NCBI RefSeq assembly: GCF_020386635.1
Contig: NZ_CP081942.1
Coordinates: 2,294,001-2,358,000, forward strand
Length of the DNA: 64,000 bases
Direction: 5' to 3'
From: Pseudomonas sp. MM211
GTDB taxonomy: Bacteria > Pseudomonadota > Gammaproteobacteria > Pseudomonadales > Pseudomonadaceae
Below, one piece after another: positions 51,129-61,395 of this stretch (positions are counted from its first letter, which is position 1; every line of letters begins with the position of its first letter). The translations under genes and the position numbers were made by a program. Under the pieces are notes generated by a model that had not been told where the DNA came from, did no database searches, and saw only the letters and a list, made by a program, of their open reading frames with translations.

Positions 51129-52763
51129 ATGGGGTTGAATGTGAAGAACTGGACTGTTCGCCAGCGTATCCAGGCAAGTTTTGCGATCATCATCGCGATC
51201 ATGCTGTTGATGGCCGCGGCATCCTTCGAGCGTCTGCTCAAGGTCGATGGCGGGGCGAAGCGCCTGCTGGACGATGCCATGCCCGGCATGTTCCACATCA
51301 CCCAAGTGCGCAGTGCCTGGACGGATCTGTTCCACCAGACCATCGTGCAGGTAAGCATCAGGGAGCAGCACACCCTCAGCGACGCCGACCGTCAGCTGAT
51401 CAAGGGCGCCAGCGACAAGCTGGTCGCGTCTCTTGCCGATTACCGGGCCACTATCCGCGATAACAGCGACCGTAGTGCGCTCGAGGCCTTCGAGCAGACC
51501 CGCGAATTGTTCGGCCAGCAGCAGGCCAGCGTGCTGGCTGTATATGACGAGGGGCGTTCCGTCGAAGCCAGGGCCCAGTTGGCCGGGCAACTGACCGATA
51601 CCTGGAATGTGGGGCGTACCCAGCTCACCTCGATGATCGAACTCAACCGCGACGTTGCCTACTCCTCGGCTGAAGGCATTGTTTCTGCAGTCGACCGTGC
51701 CGAATTGAGCATGGCTATTTCGGTACTGCTGGCGATCATTGTTGCCTTCGTCTGCGGCTACTTCCTGATGCAGGCGATTACCCGTCCGGTGCAGCAGGTG
51801 GTGCACACTCTGCAAGCGCTGGCCAGTGGCGACCTGACCGCGCGCCTGAACCTCGGGCGCCGCGACGAATTCGGCGCCATCGAAACCGGTTTCAACGGCA
51901 TGGCCGAAGAGATCAAGACCCTTGTCGCGCAGGCGCAGCGCTCGTCGGTACAGGTCACCACCTCGGTGACCGAGATCGCCGCCACCTCCAAGCAACAGCA
52001 GGCCACCGCTACGGAAACCGCCGCCACCACCACGGAGATCGGTGCCACGTCCCGGGAGATTGCCGCCACGTCTCGCGATCTGGTGCGCACCATGACCGAG
52101 GTGTCCGGCGCCGCCGAACAGACCTCGACCCTGGCCGGGGCAGGGCAGTTGGGCCTGGCCCGCATGGAAGACACCATGCATCACGTGATGAGCGCCGCTG
52201 AACTGGTCAACGCCAAGCTGGCGATCCTCAACGAGAAGGCCGGCAACATCAATCATGTGGTCACCACCATCGTCAAAGTCGCCGACCAGACCAACCTGCT
52301 GTCGCTCAACGCCGCCATCGAAGCGGAGAAGGCCGGCGAGTACGGCCGTGGCTTCGCGGTGGTCGCCACCGAAGTGCGTCGCCTGGCCGACCAGACTGCC
52401 GTCGCCACTTACGATATCGAGCAGATGGTGCGCGAAATCCAGTCGGCGGTTTCCGCCGGGGTGATGGGCATGGACAAGTTCTCCGAGGAAGTGCGCCGCG
52501 GCATCGGCGAAGTCGGCCAGGTCGGCGAGCAGCTCGCGCAGATCATTCATCAAGTGCAGGCCTTGGCGCCGCGTGTGCTGATGGTCAATGAAGGCATGCA
52601 GGCGCAGTCCACCGGTGCCGAGCAGATCAATCAGGCACTGGTGCAGCTCAGCGAAGCCTCGTCGCAGACCGTCGAGTCGCTGCGCCAGGCCAGTGCATCG
52701 ATCGACGACCTCAATCTGGTGGCGAACGGTTTGCGTAGCGGCGTCAGCCGCTTCAAGGTCTGA
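51129..52763 (+). CDS. wspA: Wsp chemoreceptor WspA
   Basis: A 544-residue membrane chemoreceptor. TM1 at about 13-34, periplasmic region to about 195, TM2 about 196-216, HAMP, and a signalling domain with tip [37 protein letters not shown], which is the WspA variant (EKAGEYG rather than ARAGEHG). In P. aeruginosa WspA responds to surface contact. ATG 51129 (MGLNVKNWTVRQRI) is the family start. First gene of the seven-gene wsp operon. Confidence 0.95.
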   Translation: MGLNVKNWTVRQRIQASFAIIIAIMLLMAAASFERLLKVDGGAKRLLDDAMPGMFHITQVRSAWTDLFHQTIVQVSIREQHTLSDADRQLIKGASDKLVASLADYRATIRDNSDRSALEAFEQTRELFGQQQASVLAVYDEGRSVEARAQLAGQLTDTWNVGRTQLTSMIELNRDVAYSSAEGIVSAVDRAELSMAISVLLAIIVAFVCGYFLMQAITRPVQQVVHTLQALASGDLTARLNLGRRDEFGAIETGFNGMAEEIKTLVAQAQRSSVQVTTSVTEIAATSKQQQATATETAATTTEIGATSREIAATSRDLVRTMTEVSGAAEQTSTLAGAGQLGLARMEDTMHHVMSAAELVNAKLAILNEKAGNINHVVTTIVKVADQTNLLSLNAAIEAEKAGEYGRGFAVVATEVRRLADQTAVATYDIEQMVREIQSAVSAGVMGMDKFSEEVRRGIGEVGQVGEQLAQIIHQVQALAPRVLMVNEGMQAQSTGAEQINQALVQLSEASSQTVESLRQASASIDDLNLVANGLRSGVSRFKV

Positions 52764-52767
52764 GCCG

Positions 52768-53283
52768 GTGAGCGAAGCGGGCAGGTCATCGCCGGGGCGG
52801 CGTAGCCCTGGTCAGCTGTTCCTGTTGTTCAGCATGGGCACGGATCGCTACGCACTAGACGTTCGCGAGGTCGTCGAGGTGATGCCGCTGCGCAGCTTCA
52901 AGCAGATTCCGGCTGCGCCCGATTGGGTCGCCGGGCTGTTCGCCTATCGCGGCAAGCCGGTGCCGGTGCTCGACCTGTCTTTCCAGGCGCTCGGTCAGCC
53001 AGCCACTGTTCGCACCAGCACGCGCCTGGTGATCGTCAACTACCAACCGCAGGCGAGCCAGCCTGCGCGCATGCTGGGGCTGATTCTGGAACAGGCCAGC
53101 GATACCTTGCGCAGCCCCGCCGAGGCGTTCGTCGACTCCGGAGTGAGCTTGCCCAACGCTCGCTACCTGGGGCCGGTGCTCAAGGCCGAACACGGTCTGG
53201 TGCAATGGGTTCGCGTGGCCGATCTGCTCGATGAGCCGGTGCGAGAGCTGCTGTTCGCGGCAACCCTGGAGGCCAGCGCATGA
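52768..53283 (+). CDS. wspB: CheW-like coupling protein WspB
   Basis: A 171-residue CheW-domain protein: LFLLFSMGTDRYALDVREVVEVMPL, then DWVAGLFAYRGKPVPVLDL. GTG 52768 is chosen, four bases after the wspA stop; a longer frame upstream lies inside wspA. Links WspA to the kinase WspE. Overlaps wspC by four bases (ATGA). Confidence 0.9.
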   Translation: MSEAGRSSPGRRSPGQLFLLFSMGTDRYALDVREVVEVMPLRSFKQIPAAPDWVAGLFAYRGKPVPVLDLSFQALGQPATVRTSTRLVIVNYQPQASQPARMLGLILEQASDTLRSPAEAFVDSGVSLPNARYLGPVLKAEHGLVQWVRVADLLDEPVRELLFAATLEASA

Positions 53284-54527
53284 GCGGCCGTTTCGAGCGC
53301 CTGTTGCATGGCCTGATCGGTCTCGATGCCGAGTCGGTCGGCCAGGTGGTAATCGAACGTGCGGTTCGCCAGCGGGTTGCCGCCCTGGGCTGTGCCGACG
53401 AAGAGGCCTATTGGCTGCAACTGCAGGCCTCCGCCATCGAGCAGCAAGCACTGGTCGAAGCCGTGGTGGTGCCAGAGACCTGGTTCTTTCGCTACCCGGA
53501 ATCCTTCGTCGCGCTCGCGCAACTGGCCCGTGAGCGGGTCTCGCAGATCATGGGTGTTCGCCCACTGCGCATACTCAGCCTGCCCTGTTCGAGTGGCGAA
53601 GAGCCGTATTCCATTGCCATGGCGCTGCTCGATGCCGGGCTGCCGGGCGACACGTTTCGCATCGACGCCATGGACATCAGCGAGCTGATACTGGTTCGTG
53701 CACAGCGAGCGCTGTACGGGCGCAATTCATTCCGTGGCGACAACCTGAGCTTTCGTGATCGGCACTTCGTCGAGACCCCGGAAGGCTTTCAGCTCAAGGA
53801 CGAGGTGCGCCGCAAGGTGCGTCTGCTCGCCGGCAACCTGTTGGCCCCCGGTCTGCTGGCCGGCGAAGCACCCTACGATTTCGTGTTCTGTCGCAACCTG
53901 CTGATCTACTTCGACCGCCCGACCCAGCAATCCGTGGCGGCCGTGCTGCAACGGCTGATGCGTGACGACGGTGCGCTGTTTATCGGGCCGGCCGAGGCCA
54001 GCCTGTTCAGCCAGGTCGGCATGCAGGCCTTGAACATCCCGCTGGCCTTCGTCTTTCGCCGAGCCAGCGACACTGCACCGCGTATTACCGCCACGGCGAG
54101 CTGGGCTCCGTCAGTAACCCCTGTACGGACTAAAGCCGTTGCCCCAGCCAGCCCCAGCAAGGTGCCAGTGCGCCGAATACCTGCCGCCGCTCCGCAACCA
54201 ACTGTTGACGCCGTGGATGCTGCCTTGATCGAAATCGCCACGCTTGCCAACGCCGGGCGCAGTGACGAAGCCCGCGCGGCCTGCGAACGTTATCTCGCTG
54301 CTCATGGGCCAACGGCCCAGGCGTTCTACTGGCTGGGCCTGCTCAGTGATGTGGCCGGGCGCAGCAATGAGGCCCAGGACTATTACCGCAAAACCCTGTA
54401 TCTGGCGCCCAAGCACGCCGAGGCCTTGGCTCACCTGTCGGCGCTGCTCGCGGCCCGTGGAGATCTGGCCGGCGCCAAGCGCCTGCAGCAGCGTGCCGGG
54501 CGTGGAGTGAGCCGCGATGACCGATAG
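53280..54527 (+). CDS. wspC: Chemoreceptor methyltransferase WspC
   Basis: A 415-residue CheR-type enzyme with a C-terminal TPR. CheR core: PETWFFRYPESF, LSLPCSSGEEPYSIAMALL, YDFVFCRNLLIYFDRPTQ (about 60-235). A proline/alanine-rich linker (about 260-305) leads to a TPR segment (AQAFYWLGLLSDVAGRSNEAQDYYRKTLYLAPKHAEAL). Methylates WspA; overlaps both neighbours. Confidence 0.93.
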   Translation: MSGRFERLLHGLIGLDAESVGQVVIERAVRQRVAALGCADEEAYWLQLQASAIEQQALVEAVVVPETWFFRYPESFVALAQLARERVSQIMGVRPLRILSLPCSSGEEPYSIAMALLDAGLPGDTFRIDAMDISELILVRAQRALYGRNSFRGDNLSFRDRHFVETPEGFQLKDEVRRKVRLLAGNLLAPGLLAGEAPYDFVFCRNLLIYFDRPTQQSVAAVLQRLMRDDGALFIGPAEASLFSQVGMQALNIPLAFVFRRASDTAPRITATASWAPSVTPVRTKAVAPASPSKVPVRRIPAAAPQPTVDAVDAALIEIATLANAGRSDEARAACERYLAAHGPTAQAFYWLGLLSDVAGRSNEAQDYYRKTLYLAPKHAEALAHLSALLAARGDLAGAKRLQQRAGRGVSRDDR

Positions 54528-55197
54528 TCTTCTGCCGTTGAGCGATATCGAACGGGCAGATATCGACGATTGCTGGAACCGCATTGGCGTGCAGGGCGAC
54601 AAGTCCTGTGAGCGCCTGGTCCAACATATCCACTGCCGCAACTGCGAGGTTCACGCGTCCCTGGCTACTCGCCTGCTGGATCGGTTCGCTCTGCAGCGCA
54701 ATGAGGATGAGCCTGAACATGAGTGGGCAGAAGAGGACAGCTGCGAGCGCCGCTCGATTCTGATTTTCCGCGTTGGCGAGGCCTGGTTGGCGCTGGCGAG
54801 CCGCGCATTGAGCGAAGTGGCGACGCGTACGGCGATCCACTCACTGCCGCACCAGCGCTCACTGGGGTTGATGGGGGTGACCAACGTGCGTGGCGCTCTG
54901 GTGGCCTGCGTTTCGTTGGCGGAAATGCTCGGGCTGGACAGCGCCGAGGTGGCTACCGAGCGCCGCGTGGTGCCGCGCATGCTGATCTTCAGCCTCGCGG
55001 ATGGCCCGGTGGTCATGCCGGTCGACGAGGTCGAAGGCATCGAGGCCATTGCCGTCAGCCAAGTGGTCGAGGCAGGCAACGGCAGTGTGCCGATGGCACG
55101 GCGTTTCGCCTCCGGGGTTCTGCAGTGGAAAGGTCGCAGCGTGACTCTGCTCGATGAGCAGATATTGCAGCAAACCATCGCCAGGAGCCTTGGATGA
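54517..55197 (+). CDS. wspD: CheW-like coupling protein WspD
   Basis: A 226-residue protein with an N-terminal extension containing Cys residues (DDCWNRIGVQGDKSC, IHCRNCEVHA) and a CheW domain from about 75 (ILIFRVGEAWLALASRALSEV, GVTNVRGALVACVSL). Starts 11 bases inside wspC and overlaps wspE by four. Confidence 0.92.
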   Translation: MTDSLLPLSDIERADIDDCWNRIGVQGDKSCERLVQHIHCRNCEVHASLATRLLDRFALQRNEDEPEHEWAEEDSCERRSILIFRVGEAWLALASRALSEVATRTAIHSLPHQRSLGLMGVTNVRGALVACVSLAEMLGLDSAEVATERRVVPRMLIFSLADGPVVMPVDEVEGIEAIAVSQVVEAGNGSVPMARRFASGVLQWKGRSVTLLDEQILQQTIARSLG

Positions 55198-57482
55198 CGC
55201 CCGATCAGATGCGCGACGCTTCGCTGCTGGAGCTGTTCAAGCTCGAAGCCGAGGCCCAGACCCAGGTACTCAACAACGGTTTGCTGGTGCTCGAACGCGA
55301 TCCGCGTCACGCGGATTCCCTCGAGGCCTGCATGCGTGCGGCCCATTCCCTCAAGGGCGCAGCGCGCATCGTCGGTCTCGACGCTGGGGTGAAAGTCGCC
55401 CATGTAATGGAGGATTGCCTGGTCGAGGCCCAGGAAGGGCGCTTGCTGCTGCAGTCCGAACATATCGATGCGCTGTTGCAGGGGGCCGACATTCTGTTGA
55501 GCCTGGGCTCACCATCAGTGGAGTCGAGCGGTGTGAGCGGCGAAGTCGACGCATTGGTCGAGCGCCTTGGCACGCTGGCGCGCGGCGGTTATGTGCCGAG
55601 CGCGCGCTCGGTGGTGCCGCCGCAGTTCGCGGCTACTCCAGAGCCGGAGCCCATTGTTCAGGTATCGCTGGAGCCGCCAGCCACGCTTACCAGGCAGACC
55701 AGACCCGAAAATAGCGAAGCATCGGGCGAGGGGCGTAGTCGCATCCTGCGAGTCAGTGCCGAGCGACTCGACCATCTGCTGGACATCTCCAGCAAGTCGC
55801 TGGTCGAGTTCCAGCGCATCAAGCCTCTCGGCGATGGCCTGCAGCGCCTCAAACGTCTGCAAACCGTAGCGCGCCGTGCTCTCGACGTAGCCCGTGAAGC
55901 GCTACCGGAAGGCAGCATCGATGCGCAGGCCGAAGCCATGCTGGTGGAAACCCGCCAGGCGCTCACCGAGTGCCAGCAGGTGCTGGCCCAGCACATGACC
56001 GATCTGGACGATTTCGGCTGGCAGGGCGGCCAGCGCGCCCAGTCTCTGTACGACGCCGCGCTGTCGTCGCGCATGCGGCCGTTCGCCGATGTGCTGGCCG
56101 GCCATGAGCGCATGCTGCGTGATCTGGCCCGGGCGCTCGGCAAGCAGGTACGGTTGGTGATCGAGGGCGAAAGCACTCAGGTCGACCGCGACGTGCTGGA
56201 ACGTTTGGAAGCACCGCTGACGCATTTGCTGCGCAACGCTCTGGATCATGGCCTCGAGCTGCCCGAAGTGCGCCTGGCGCGCGGCAAAACCGCCGAAGGC
56301 CAGATACTGATTCGCGCCCGCCACCACGCTGGCATGCTGCTGCTGGAGCTCAGTGACGATGGTGGCGGCGTCGATCTGCACAAGCTGCGCAGTGCGGTGA
56401 TCAGCCGTGGTTTCGCCACCGAGCAGACCGGCGAGCAACTCACCGAAGAGGAGCTGCTGGCCTTCCTGTTCCTGCCCGGTTTCAGCATGCGTGATCAGGT
56501 CACCGAGGTGTCCGGCCGCGGTGTTGGCCTGGATGCGGTTCAACACATGGTGCGGCAACTGCGCGGCGGCGTACGCATGCAGCAGCGCCAGGGACAGGGT
56601 TCGACCTTCCACCTGGAAGTGCCGCTGACCTTGTCGGTGGTGCGCAGCCTGGTCGTCGAGGTTGGTGGCGAAGCCTATGCCTTGCCGTTGGCCCATATCG
56701 AACGGATGACCCGCCTGCAGGCCGAGGACATCGTTCAGCTGGAAGGGCGTCAGCATTTCTGGAGCGAGGGGCAACATGTCGGTCTGATCGCGGCCAGCCA
56801 GATTCTTCAGCGCCCGGAAGGCAAGCCTAGCGACAACGGCATTCCGGTGGTGCTGATTCGCGACCGCGACAATTTGTTCGGGCTGGTGGTGGAGCGTTTC
56901 GTCGGTGAGCGCACGCTGGTGGTGATGCCGCTGGATCCACGGTTGGGCAAGGTGCAGGACGTGTCGGCAGGCGCGTTGCTGGACGACGGTACGCCGGTGC
57001 TGATTCTCGACGTCGAGGATATGCTGATGTCGGTAGCCAAACTGCTCGGCAGCGGTCGCCTGGAGCGGGTCGACCGCAGCGTTCGCCAGCTTGCCGGTGT
57101 GCAGCGCAAGCGTGTGCTGGTGGTCGACGATTCACTGACCGTGCGCGAGCTGGAGCGCAAGCTGCTGCTCGGACGGGGTTATGACGTGGCCGTGGCGGTC
57201 GACGGCATGGATGGCTGGAACGCCCTGCGCGCCGAGCACTTTGACCTGCTGATCACCGATATCGACATGCCGCGCATGGACGGTATCGAATTGGTCACCC
57301 TGGTGCGCCGCGACAGCCGTTTGCAGTCGCTGCCGGTGATGGTGGTGTCCTACAAGGATCGCGAAGAAGACCGCCGGCGTGGCCTGGATGCCGGAGCCGA
57401 CTATTATCTTGCCAAGGCCAGTTTCCATGACGAGGCGTTGCTCGACGCCGTGGTCGATCTGGTTGGAGAGCCGCACGAATGA
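55194..57482 (+). CDS. wspE: Hybrid CheA-type kinase WspE
   Basis: A 762-residue kinase. Hpt domain with H51 in AHSLKGAARIVGL; dimerisation region; ATPase with HLLRNALDHGLELPEVR, DDGGGVDLHKL and GRGVGLDAVQHMV; CheW-like domain; C-terminal receiver with the acceptor in LLITDIDMPRMDG. It phosphorylates WspR and WspF. All modules look intact. Confidence 0.95.
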   Translation: MTPDQMRDASLLELFKLEAEAQTQVLNNGLLVLERDPRHADSLEACMRAAHSLKGAARIVGLDAGVKVAHVMEDCLVEAQEGRLLLQSEHIDALLQGADILLSLGSPSVESSGVSGEVDALVERLGTLARGGYVPSARSVVPPQFAATPEPEPIVQVSLEPPATLTRQTRPENSEASGEGRSRILRVSAERLDHLLDISSKSLVEFQRIKPLGDGLQRLKRLQTVARRALDVAREALPEGSIDAQAEAMLVETRQALTECQQVLAQHMTDLDDFGWQGGQRAQSLYDAALSSRMRPFADVLAGHERMLRDLARALGKQVRLVIEGESTQVDRDVLERLEAPLTHLLRNALDHGLELPEVRLARGKTAEGQILIRARHHAGMLLLELSDDGGGVDLHKLRSAVISRGFATEQTGEQLTEEELLAFLFLPGFSMRDQVTEVSGRGVGLDAVQHMVRQLRGGVRMQQRQGQGSTFHLEVPLTLSVVRSLVVEVGGEAYALPLAHIERMTRLQAEDIVQLEGRQHFWSEGQHVGLIAASQILQRPEGKPSDNGIPVVLIRDRDNLFGLVVERFVGERTLVVMPLDPRLGKVQDVSAGALLDDGTPVLILDVEDMLMSVAKLLGSGRLERVDRSVRQLAGVQRKRVLVVDDSLTVRELERKLLLGRGYDVAVAVDGMDGWNALRAEHFDLLITDIDMPRMDGIELVTLVRRDSRLQSLPVMVVSYKDREEDRRRGLDAGADYYLAKASFHDEALLDAVVDLVGEPHE

Positions 57483-58483
57483 GGATAGGGATCGTCAACG
57501 ATATGCCGCTGGCGGTGGAGGCCTTGCGCCGGGCTCTGGCTCTGGAACCGGAGCATCGTATCGCCTGGATCGCGGGCAACGGCGCTGAGGCGCTGCAGCA
57601 CTGCGAAGTCGATCTGCCGGATCTATTACTGATGGATCTGCTGATGCCGGTCATGGACGGTGTCGAGGCCACTCGGCGAATCATGGCGCAGAGTCCCTGC
57701 GCGATCCTGATCGTCTCGGTGGATATCGAACAGCACGTCAACCGCGTGTTTGAAGCCATGGGCTACGGCGCCTTGGACGCGGTCAATACGCCCTCGCTGA
57801 GTGGTGATAGAGCAGCGGATGCAGCTACCTTGTTGCGCAAGATCCAGAACATTGGCTGGCTGATCGGCCAGAACACCATCCGTAAGCGCAGTGTTCCAGC
57901 GCAGATGCCAGGCAGGTCTGCGGCCCGTCGGCTGGTAGCCATCGGTGCCTCGGCAGGTGGCCCGGCAGCGTTGGCGTTGCTGCTCAAACAGCTACCAGGC
58001 GACTTCAGCGCTGCGGTGATGCTGGTGCAGCATGTCGATGAAGTGTTCGCTGCCGGCATGGCCGACTGGCTGGCCAGTGAGTCGGCCATGCCGGTGCGCC
58101 TGGCCCGCGATGGCGAGCAGCCGCAGCCAGGCGTGGTGCTGTTGGCGGGTACCAACAACCATATGCGTCTGCAGCGCAATGGCGAACTGACCTATACCGA
58201 AGAGCCGCGCAGCCACGTTTATCGGCCCTCCATAGACGTGTTCTTCGACAGCGTGGTCGAGCACTGGACGGGTGAAGCCATTGGCGTCTTGCTCACCGGC
58301 ATGGGCCGGGATGGCGCGCTGGGCCTGAAGAACATGCGCGCTCGAGGGTTTCTCACCATCGCCCAGAACCAGGCCAGTTGCGCCGTGTATGGCATGCCCA
58401 AGGCTGCTGCGGAGCTCGATGCCGCGAAGGAAATACTCGCGCTGGAGCGCATTGCGCCCCGCATCGTTGAGCTATTTGGCTGA
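57479..58483 (+). CDS. wspF: Chemoreceptor methylesterase WspF
   Basis: A 334-residue CheB-type protein: receiver with D53 (LLLMDLLMPVMDG) and esterase with GASAGGPAAL (Ser), VQHVDEVFA (His) and GMGRDGALG (Asp). It resets WspA. Loss-of-function wspF mutations give wrinkly, high c-di-GMP colonies in other pseudomonads; the gene here looks intact. Overlaps wspE by four bases. Confidence 0.95.
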   Translation: MRIGIVNDMPLAVEALRRALALEPEHRIAWIAGNGAEALQHCEVDLPDLLLMDLLMPVMDGVEATRRIMAQSPCAILIVSVDIEQHVNRVFEAMGYGALDAVNTPSLSGDRAADAATLLRKIQNIGWLIGQNTIRKRSVPAQMPGRSAARRLVAIGASAGGPAALALLLKQLPGDFSAAVMLVQHVDEVFAAGMADWLASESAMPVRLARDGEQPQPGVVLLAGTNNHMRLQRNGELTYTEEPRSHVYRPSIDVFFDSVVEHWTGEAIGVLLTGMGRDGALGLKNMRARGFLTIAQNQASCAVYGMPKAAAELDAAKEILALERIAPRIVELFG

Positions 58484-58549
58484 TAGATTTACCCTGCGTT
58501 TAAATTTTTAGAGACTCGCCTTCGATCTGGGTGGGGTCTGGAGACCAAC

Positions 58550-59581
58550 ATGCAATCCCCCTCTCACTCTACGGAAGAACTCGGCTCACCCAAGGAAGGT
58601 GCGGTCATGGTGCTGCTGGTCGACGATCAGGCGATGATCGGCGAGGCGGTGCGCCGTGAACTGCTGGGGGAGGAGGGTATCGACTTTCATTATTGCGCCG
58701 ACCCCACTCAGGCAGTCGCTGTGGCCGAACAGTTGCGCCCGACGGTGATCCTGCAAGATCTGGTGATGCCCGGCGTCGATGGCCTGACCCTGCTGGGCGC
58801 CTACCGGGCGCGGCCCTCTCTGCGTGATGTGCCGATCATCGTGCTGTCGACCAAGGACGATGCGACCGTCAAGAGCACCGCTTTCGCATCGGGTGCCAAT
58901 GATTATCTGGTCAAGCTGCCGGACACCATCGAACTGGTGGCGCGCATTCGCTACCACTCGCGCTCCTACACCGCGCTGCAGCAGCGCGACGAAGCCTACC
59001 GCGCCCTGCGTGAAAGCCAGCAGCAGCTACTGGAAACCAATCTGGTGTTGCAGCGCCTTATGAACTCCGATGGCCTGACTGGGCTGTCCAACCGCCGGCA
59101 CTTCGACGAGTACCTGGAAATGGAGTGGCGCCGCGCCCTACGCGAGCAGACGCCGATGTCGTTGCTGATGATCGATGTCGACTTCTTCAAGAGCTTCAAC
59201 GACAACTACGGCCATGTCGCCGGTGATGATGCCTTGCGCCGTGTTGCCGAGGCGCTGCGCAGCTGCTGCAGCCGCTCCACCGATATGCCGGCCCGCTACG
59301 GCGGTGAAGAGTTCGCCATGGTGCTGCCTAGCACGTCGGCGGGTGGTGCTAGATTGCTGGCCGAGAAGGTTCGTCGTGCGGTCACCGATCTGGGAATTGC
59401 CCACGACAAGCCTGAGCCGGGCTCGGTGTTGACCACCAGCCTGGGTGTCGCGACGCTGGTGCCACTTGCTGGCCAGACCTCTCTGCAGCTGGTCAGTCTG
59501 GCGGATCGCGGCCTTTACATGGCCAAGCAGGCGGGCCGCGATCAGGTCGGTCTGGTGAACGACACCAGCTCCCTGACTTGA
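58550..59581 (+). CDS. wspR: Diguanylate cyclase response regulator WspR
   Basis: A 343-residue output protein. Receiver with D70 (ILQDLVMPG), a helical stalk (about 140-170), GGDEF domain with GGEEF at 251-255 and an inhibitory RxxD site at 242-245 (RSTD), five residues before it, as in P. aeruginosa WspR. Makes c-di-GMP when phosphorylated by WspE. Separated from wspF by 66 bases. Convergent with the next gene (one base between). Confidence 0.95.
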   Translation: MQSPSHSTEELGSPKEGAVMVLLVDDQAMIGEAVRRELLGEEGIDFHYCADPTQAVAVAEQLRPTVILQDLVMPGVDGLTLLGAYRARPSLRDVPIIVLSTKDDATVKSTAFASGANDYLVKLPDTIELVARIRYHSRSYTALQQRDEAYRALRESQQQLLETNLVLQRLMNSDGLTGLSNRRHFDEYLEMEWRRALREQTPMSLLMIDVDFFKSFNDNYGHVAGDDALRRVAEALRSCCSRSTDMPARYGGEEFAMVLPSTSAGGARLLAEKVRRAVTDLGIAHDKPEPGSVLTTSLGVATLVPLAGQTSLQLVSLADRGLYMAKQAGRDQVGLVNDTSSLT

Positions 59582-59582
59582 A

Positions 59583-61232
59583 TCACACAGGCGAGCTGTT
59601 CTGCGGCTCGCCATGAAACACCGCACGGCCTCGGCCGTTCTGTTTGGCTCTGTACAGGGCCTGGTCAGCCAGTTCCACGACCTGCTCCAGATCGGCATCA
59701 TCCTGCGGCCATAGTGCGCCACCGATGCTACAGCCGACCCGCAGTTCGCGACCCTCCCATTCGATCACGGCGCCCAGCGTCTGAATCGCCCGCTCTGCCA
59801 CTTGGCGGGCCTGCCCGGCCGCTTCATCGAGCGGTACCTGCAGGATCATCAGAAACTCGTCGCCGCCCAGGCGTACCACCAGATCCCCTGCACGCAGGCA
59901 GCCGCGCATGCGTGATGCCGATTCACGCAGCACCTGATCACCCACGGCATGGCCATGGCGATCGTTGACCGGCTTGAAACCGTCCAGATCCAGATACAGC
60001 ACCGCCAGTCCGAATGTCGTGCCCTGGCTGCGCTGCTGAGCGTGCAGCAGGTACCTGGCCAGGGCCGCGCGGTTTGGCAGGCCGGTCAAAGGATCATGAT
60101 GGACAAGGTTGTCCAAGGCACCGAGCTCGGCGTGCTGGTGCGTCAGGCTTTCCACCAGATGGCGGATGGAGTGGCTGAGCTGGGCGATTTCCCGCGGGCT
60201 GTCGACTTCCGGAATTACGGTGATCTCGCCATTGGCGAGGCGATCCGCAGCATTGGCGATGGTTCGTAGCGGCCGGGTGATGTACGCCGACAGCAGCCAG
60301 CCACAGGCTGCGAACAGCAGCGCCAGAACGCTGCCCCAGAGTACGATGGTGGTGTGGATCGCCCGTACCGGTGCGTCGGCCAGCGCCACGGCCTGACGGG
60401 CTACGACCATCCAGCCCAGGCCCTGATAGTCGAGGTAACCCTGGCTGAGCGCCAGGCCGGTCAGGTACTGGTCACCGTCTGGCCACTGCTGCACGGCCCA
60501 GTCGGTGTTTTTGCCCGGCAGATCCTGCATGGCGGGAAGGTGCAGGCGTTGGCCGATCATTTCCGTGGGGGCCAGCAGCAAGGTACGGTCGCGACCGACC
60601 ACGAAGAACTCGATCTGCCGACGATCCTCGATGGGTTTGAGAATCGCCTGGCGTACCTCGTCTGCCCATGACCATGACAGGTGCGAGGCCAGCACGCCGA
60701 CCAGACTGCCGTCCGGGGCGTATACCGGCAGGCTGATATCGACGAACTTCATCGCCTCGCCCGTCGGGTTGGGCAGCAGCTTGGCCAGCAGTACAGCCTC
60801 GTGTACGTCCCCTATGAACAGGCCCCTGCTGCCCTCCAGGAATACCGGGCGCTGAGCAACGCTGGCGCCTTCCAGAATACGGTTGCTGGAGGCCAGTACC
60901 GTGCCCTGGGGGTCGGTAAAACCGATCCAGGCGATGCTGGGGAATTCGCCTTGCAGGTGATCGAGCAGGCGGCGTACGTCATCGATGTCATCCGGCTGGC
61001 GCAGCACGCGCAGGCTACCGATGACCTGCAGCATGCTGGCGCGGCTCTGCATGTCGCGGTCGAGGCGGTCGATCATCATGTACGACGCTTCAGCCAGGTC
61101 GCGGCCCACGTCCTCGCGAATGCGCTGGGCGGAATCCTGGCTGATCAGACTGCCCAGCAGCCAGCTCAACAGGCTCACCAGCAGGGCGATCGACAGGGCG
61201 AGACGGCTACGCAGGCTTTGGGCACGAAACAT
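59583..61232 (-). CDS. Membrane diguanylate cyclase with Cache sensor
   Basis: A 549-residue protein. TM1 at about 10-31, a periplasmic dCache-like domain (about 35-285), TM2 about 294-316, HAMP about 317-370, GGDEF domain from about 378 with GGDEF at 456-460 and an RxxD inhibitory site at 447-450 (RAGD), so it should be active and feedback-controlled. It converges with wspR, giving two c-di-GMP synthases tail to tail. No EAL domain. Ligand unknown. Confidence 0.93.
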   Translation of the reverse strand: MFRAQSLRSRLALSIALLVSLLSWLLGSLISQDSAQRIREDVGRDLAEASYMMIDRLDRDMQSRASMLQVIGSLRVLRQPDDIDDVRRLLDHLQGEFPSIAWIGFTDPQGTVLASSNRILEGASVAQRPVFLEGSRGLFIGDVHEAVLLAKLLPNPTGEAMKFVDISLPVYAPDGSLVGVLASHLSWSWADEVRQAILKPIEDRRQIEFFVVGRDRTLLLAPTEMIGQRLHLPAMQDLPGKNTDWAVQQWPDGDQYLTGLALSQGYLDYQGLGWMVVARQAVALADAPVRAIHTTIVLWGSVLALLFAACGWLLSAYITRPLRTIANAADRLANGEITVIPEVDSPREIAQLSHSIRHLVESLTHQHAELGALDNLVHHDPLTGLPNRAALARYLLHAQQRSQGTTFGLAVLYLDLDGFKPVNDRHGHAVGDQVLRESASRMRGCLRAGDLVVRLGGDEFLMILQVPLDEAAGQARQVAERAIQTLGAVIEWEGRELRVGCSIGGALWPQDDADLEQVVELADQALYRAKQNGRGRAVFHGEPQNSSPV

Positions 61233-61395
61233 GGTGCGCGATGATCCTTCAACGGCTGAGCGGGCAGCCTCTTAACTATAGATGGCCATTGGTCTGTCGC
61301 AGGTCGATTGATACAGCTCGGCATGCTGCCAGAGAACAGTGAGTCGAGTATACTCGTCGGCTTTTCCGAAGTTTTACCTGCGAGTGCCGACAGCC

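Noticed and set aside
51114..52553. Long open frame of 479 codons antisense to wspA
   Set aside because: Composition (Gly/His/Gln-rich) is that of the third-position-GC shadow of a real gene; wspA is clearly coding.
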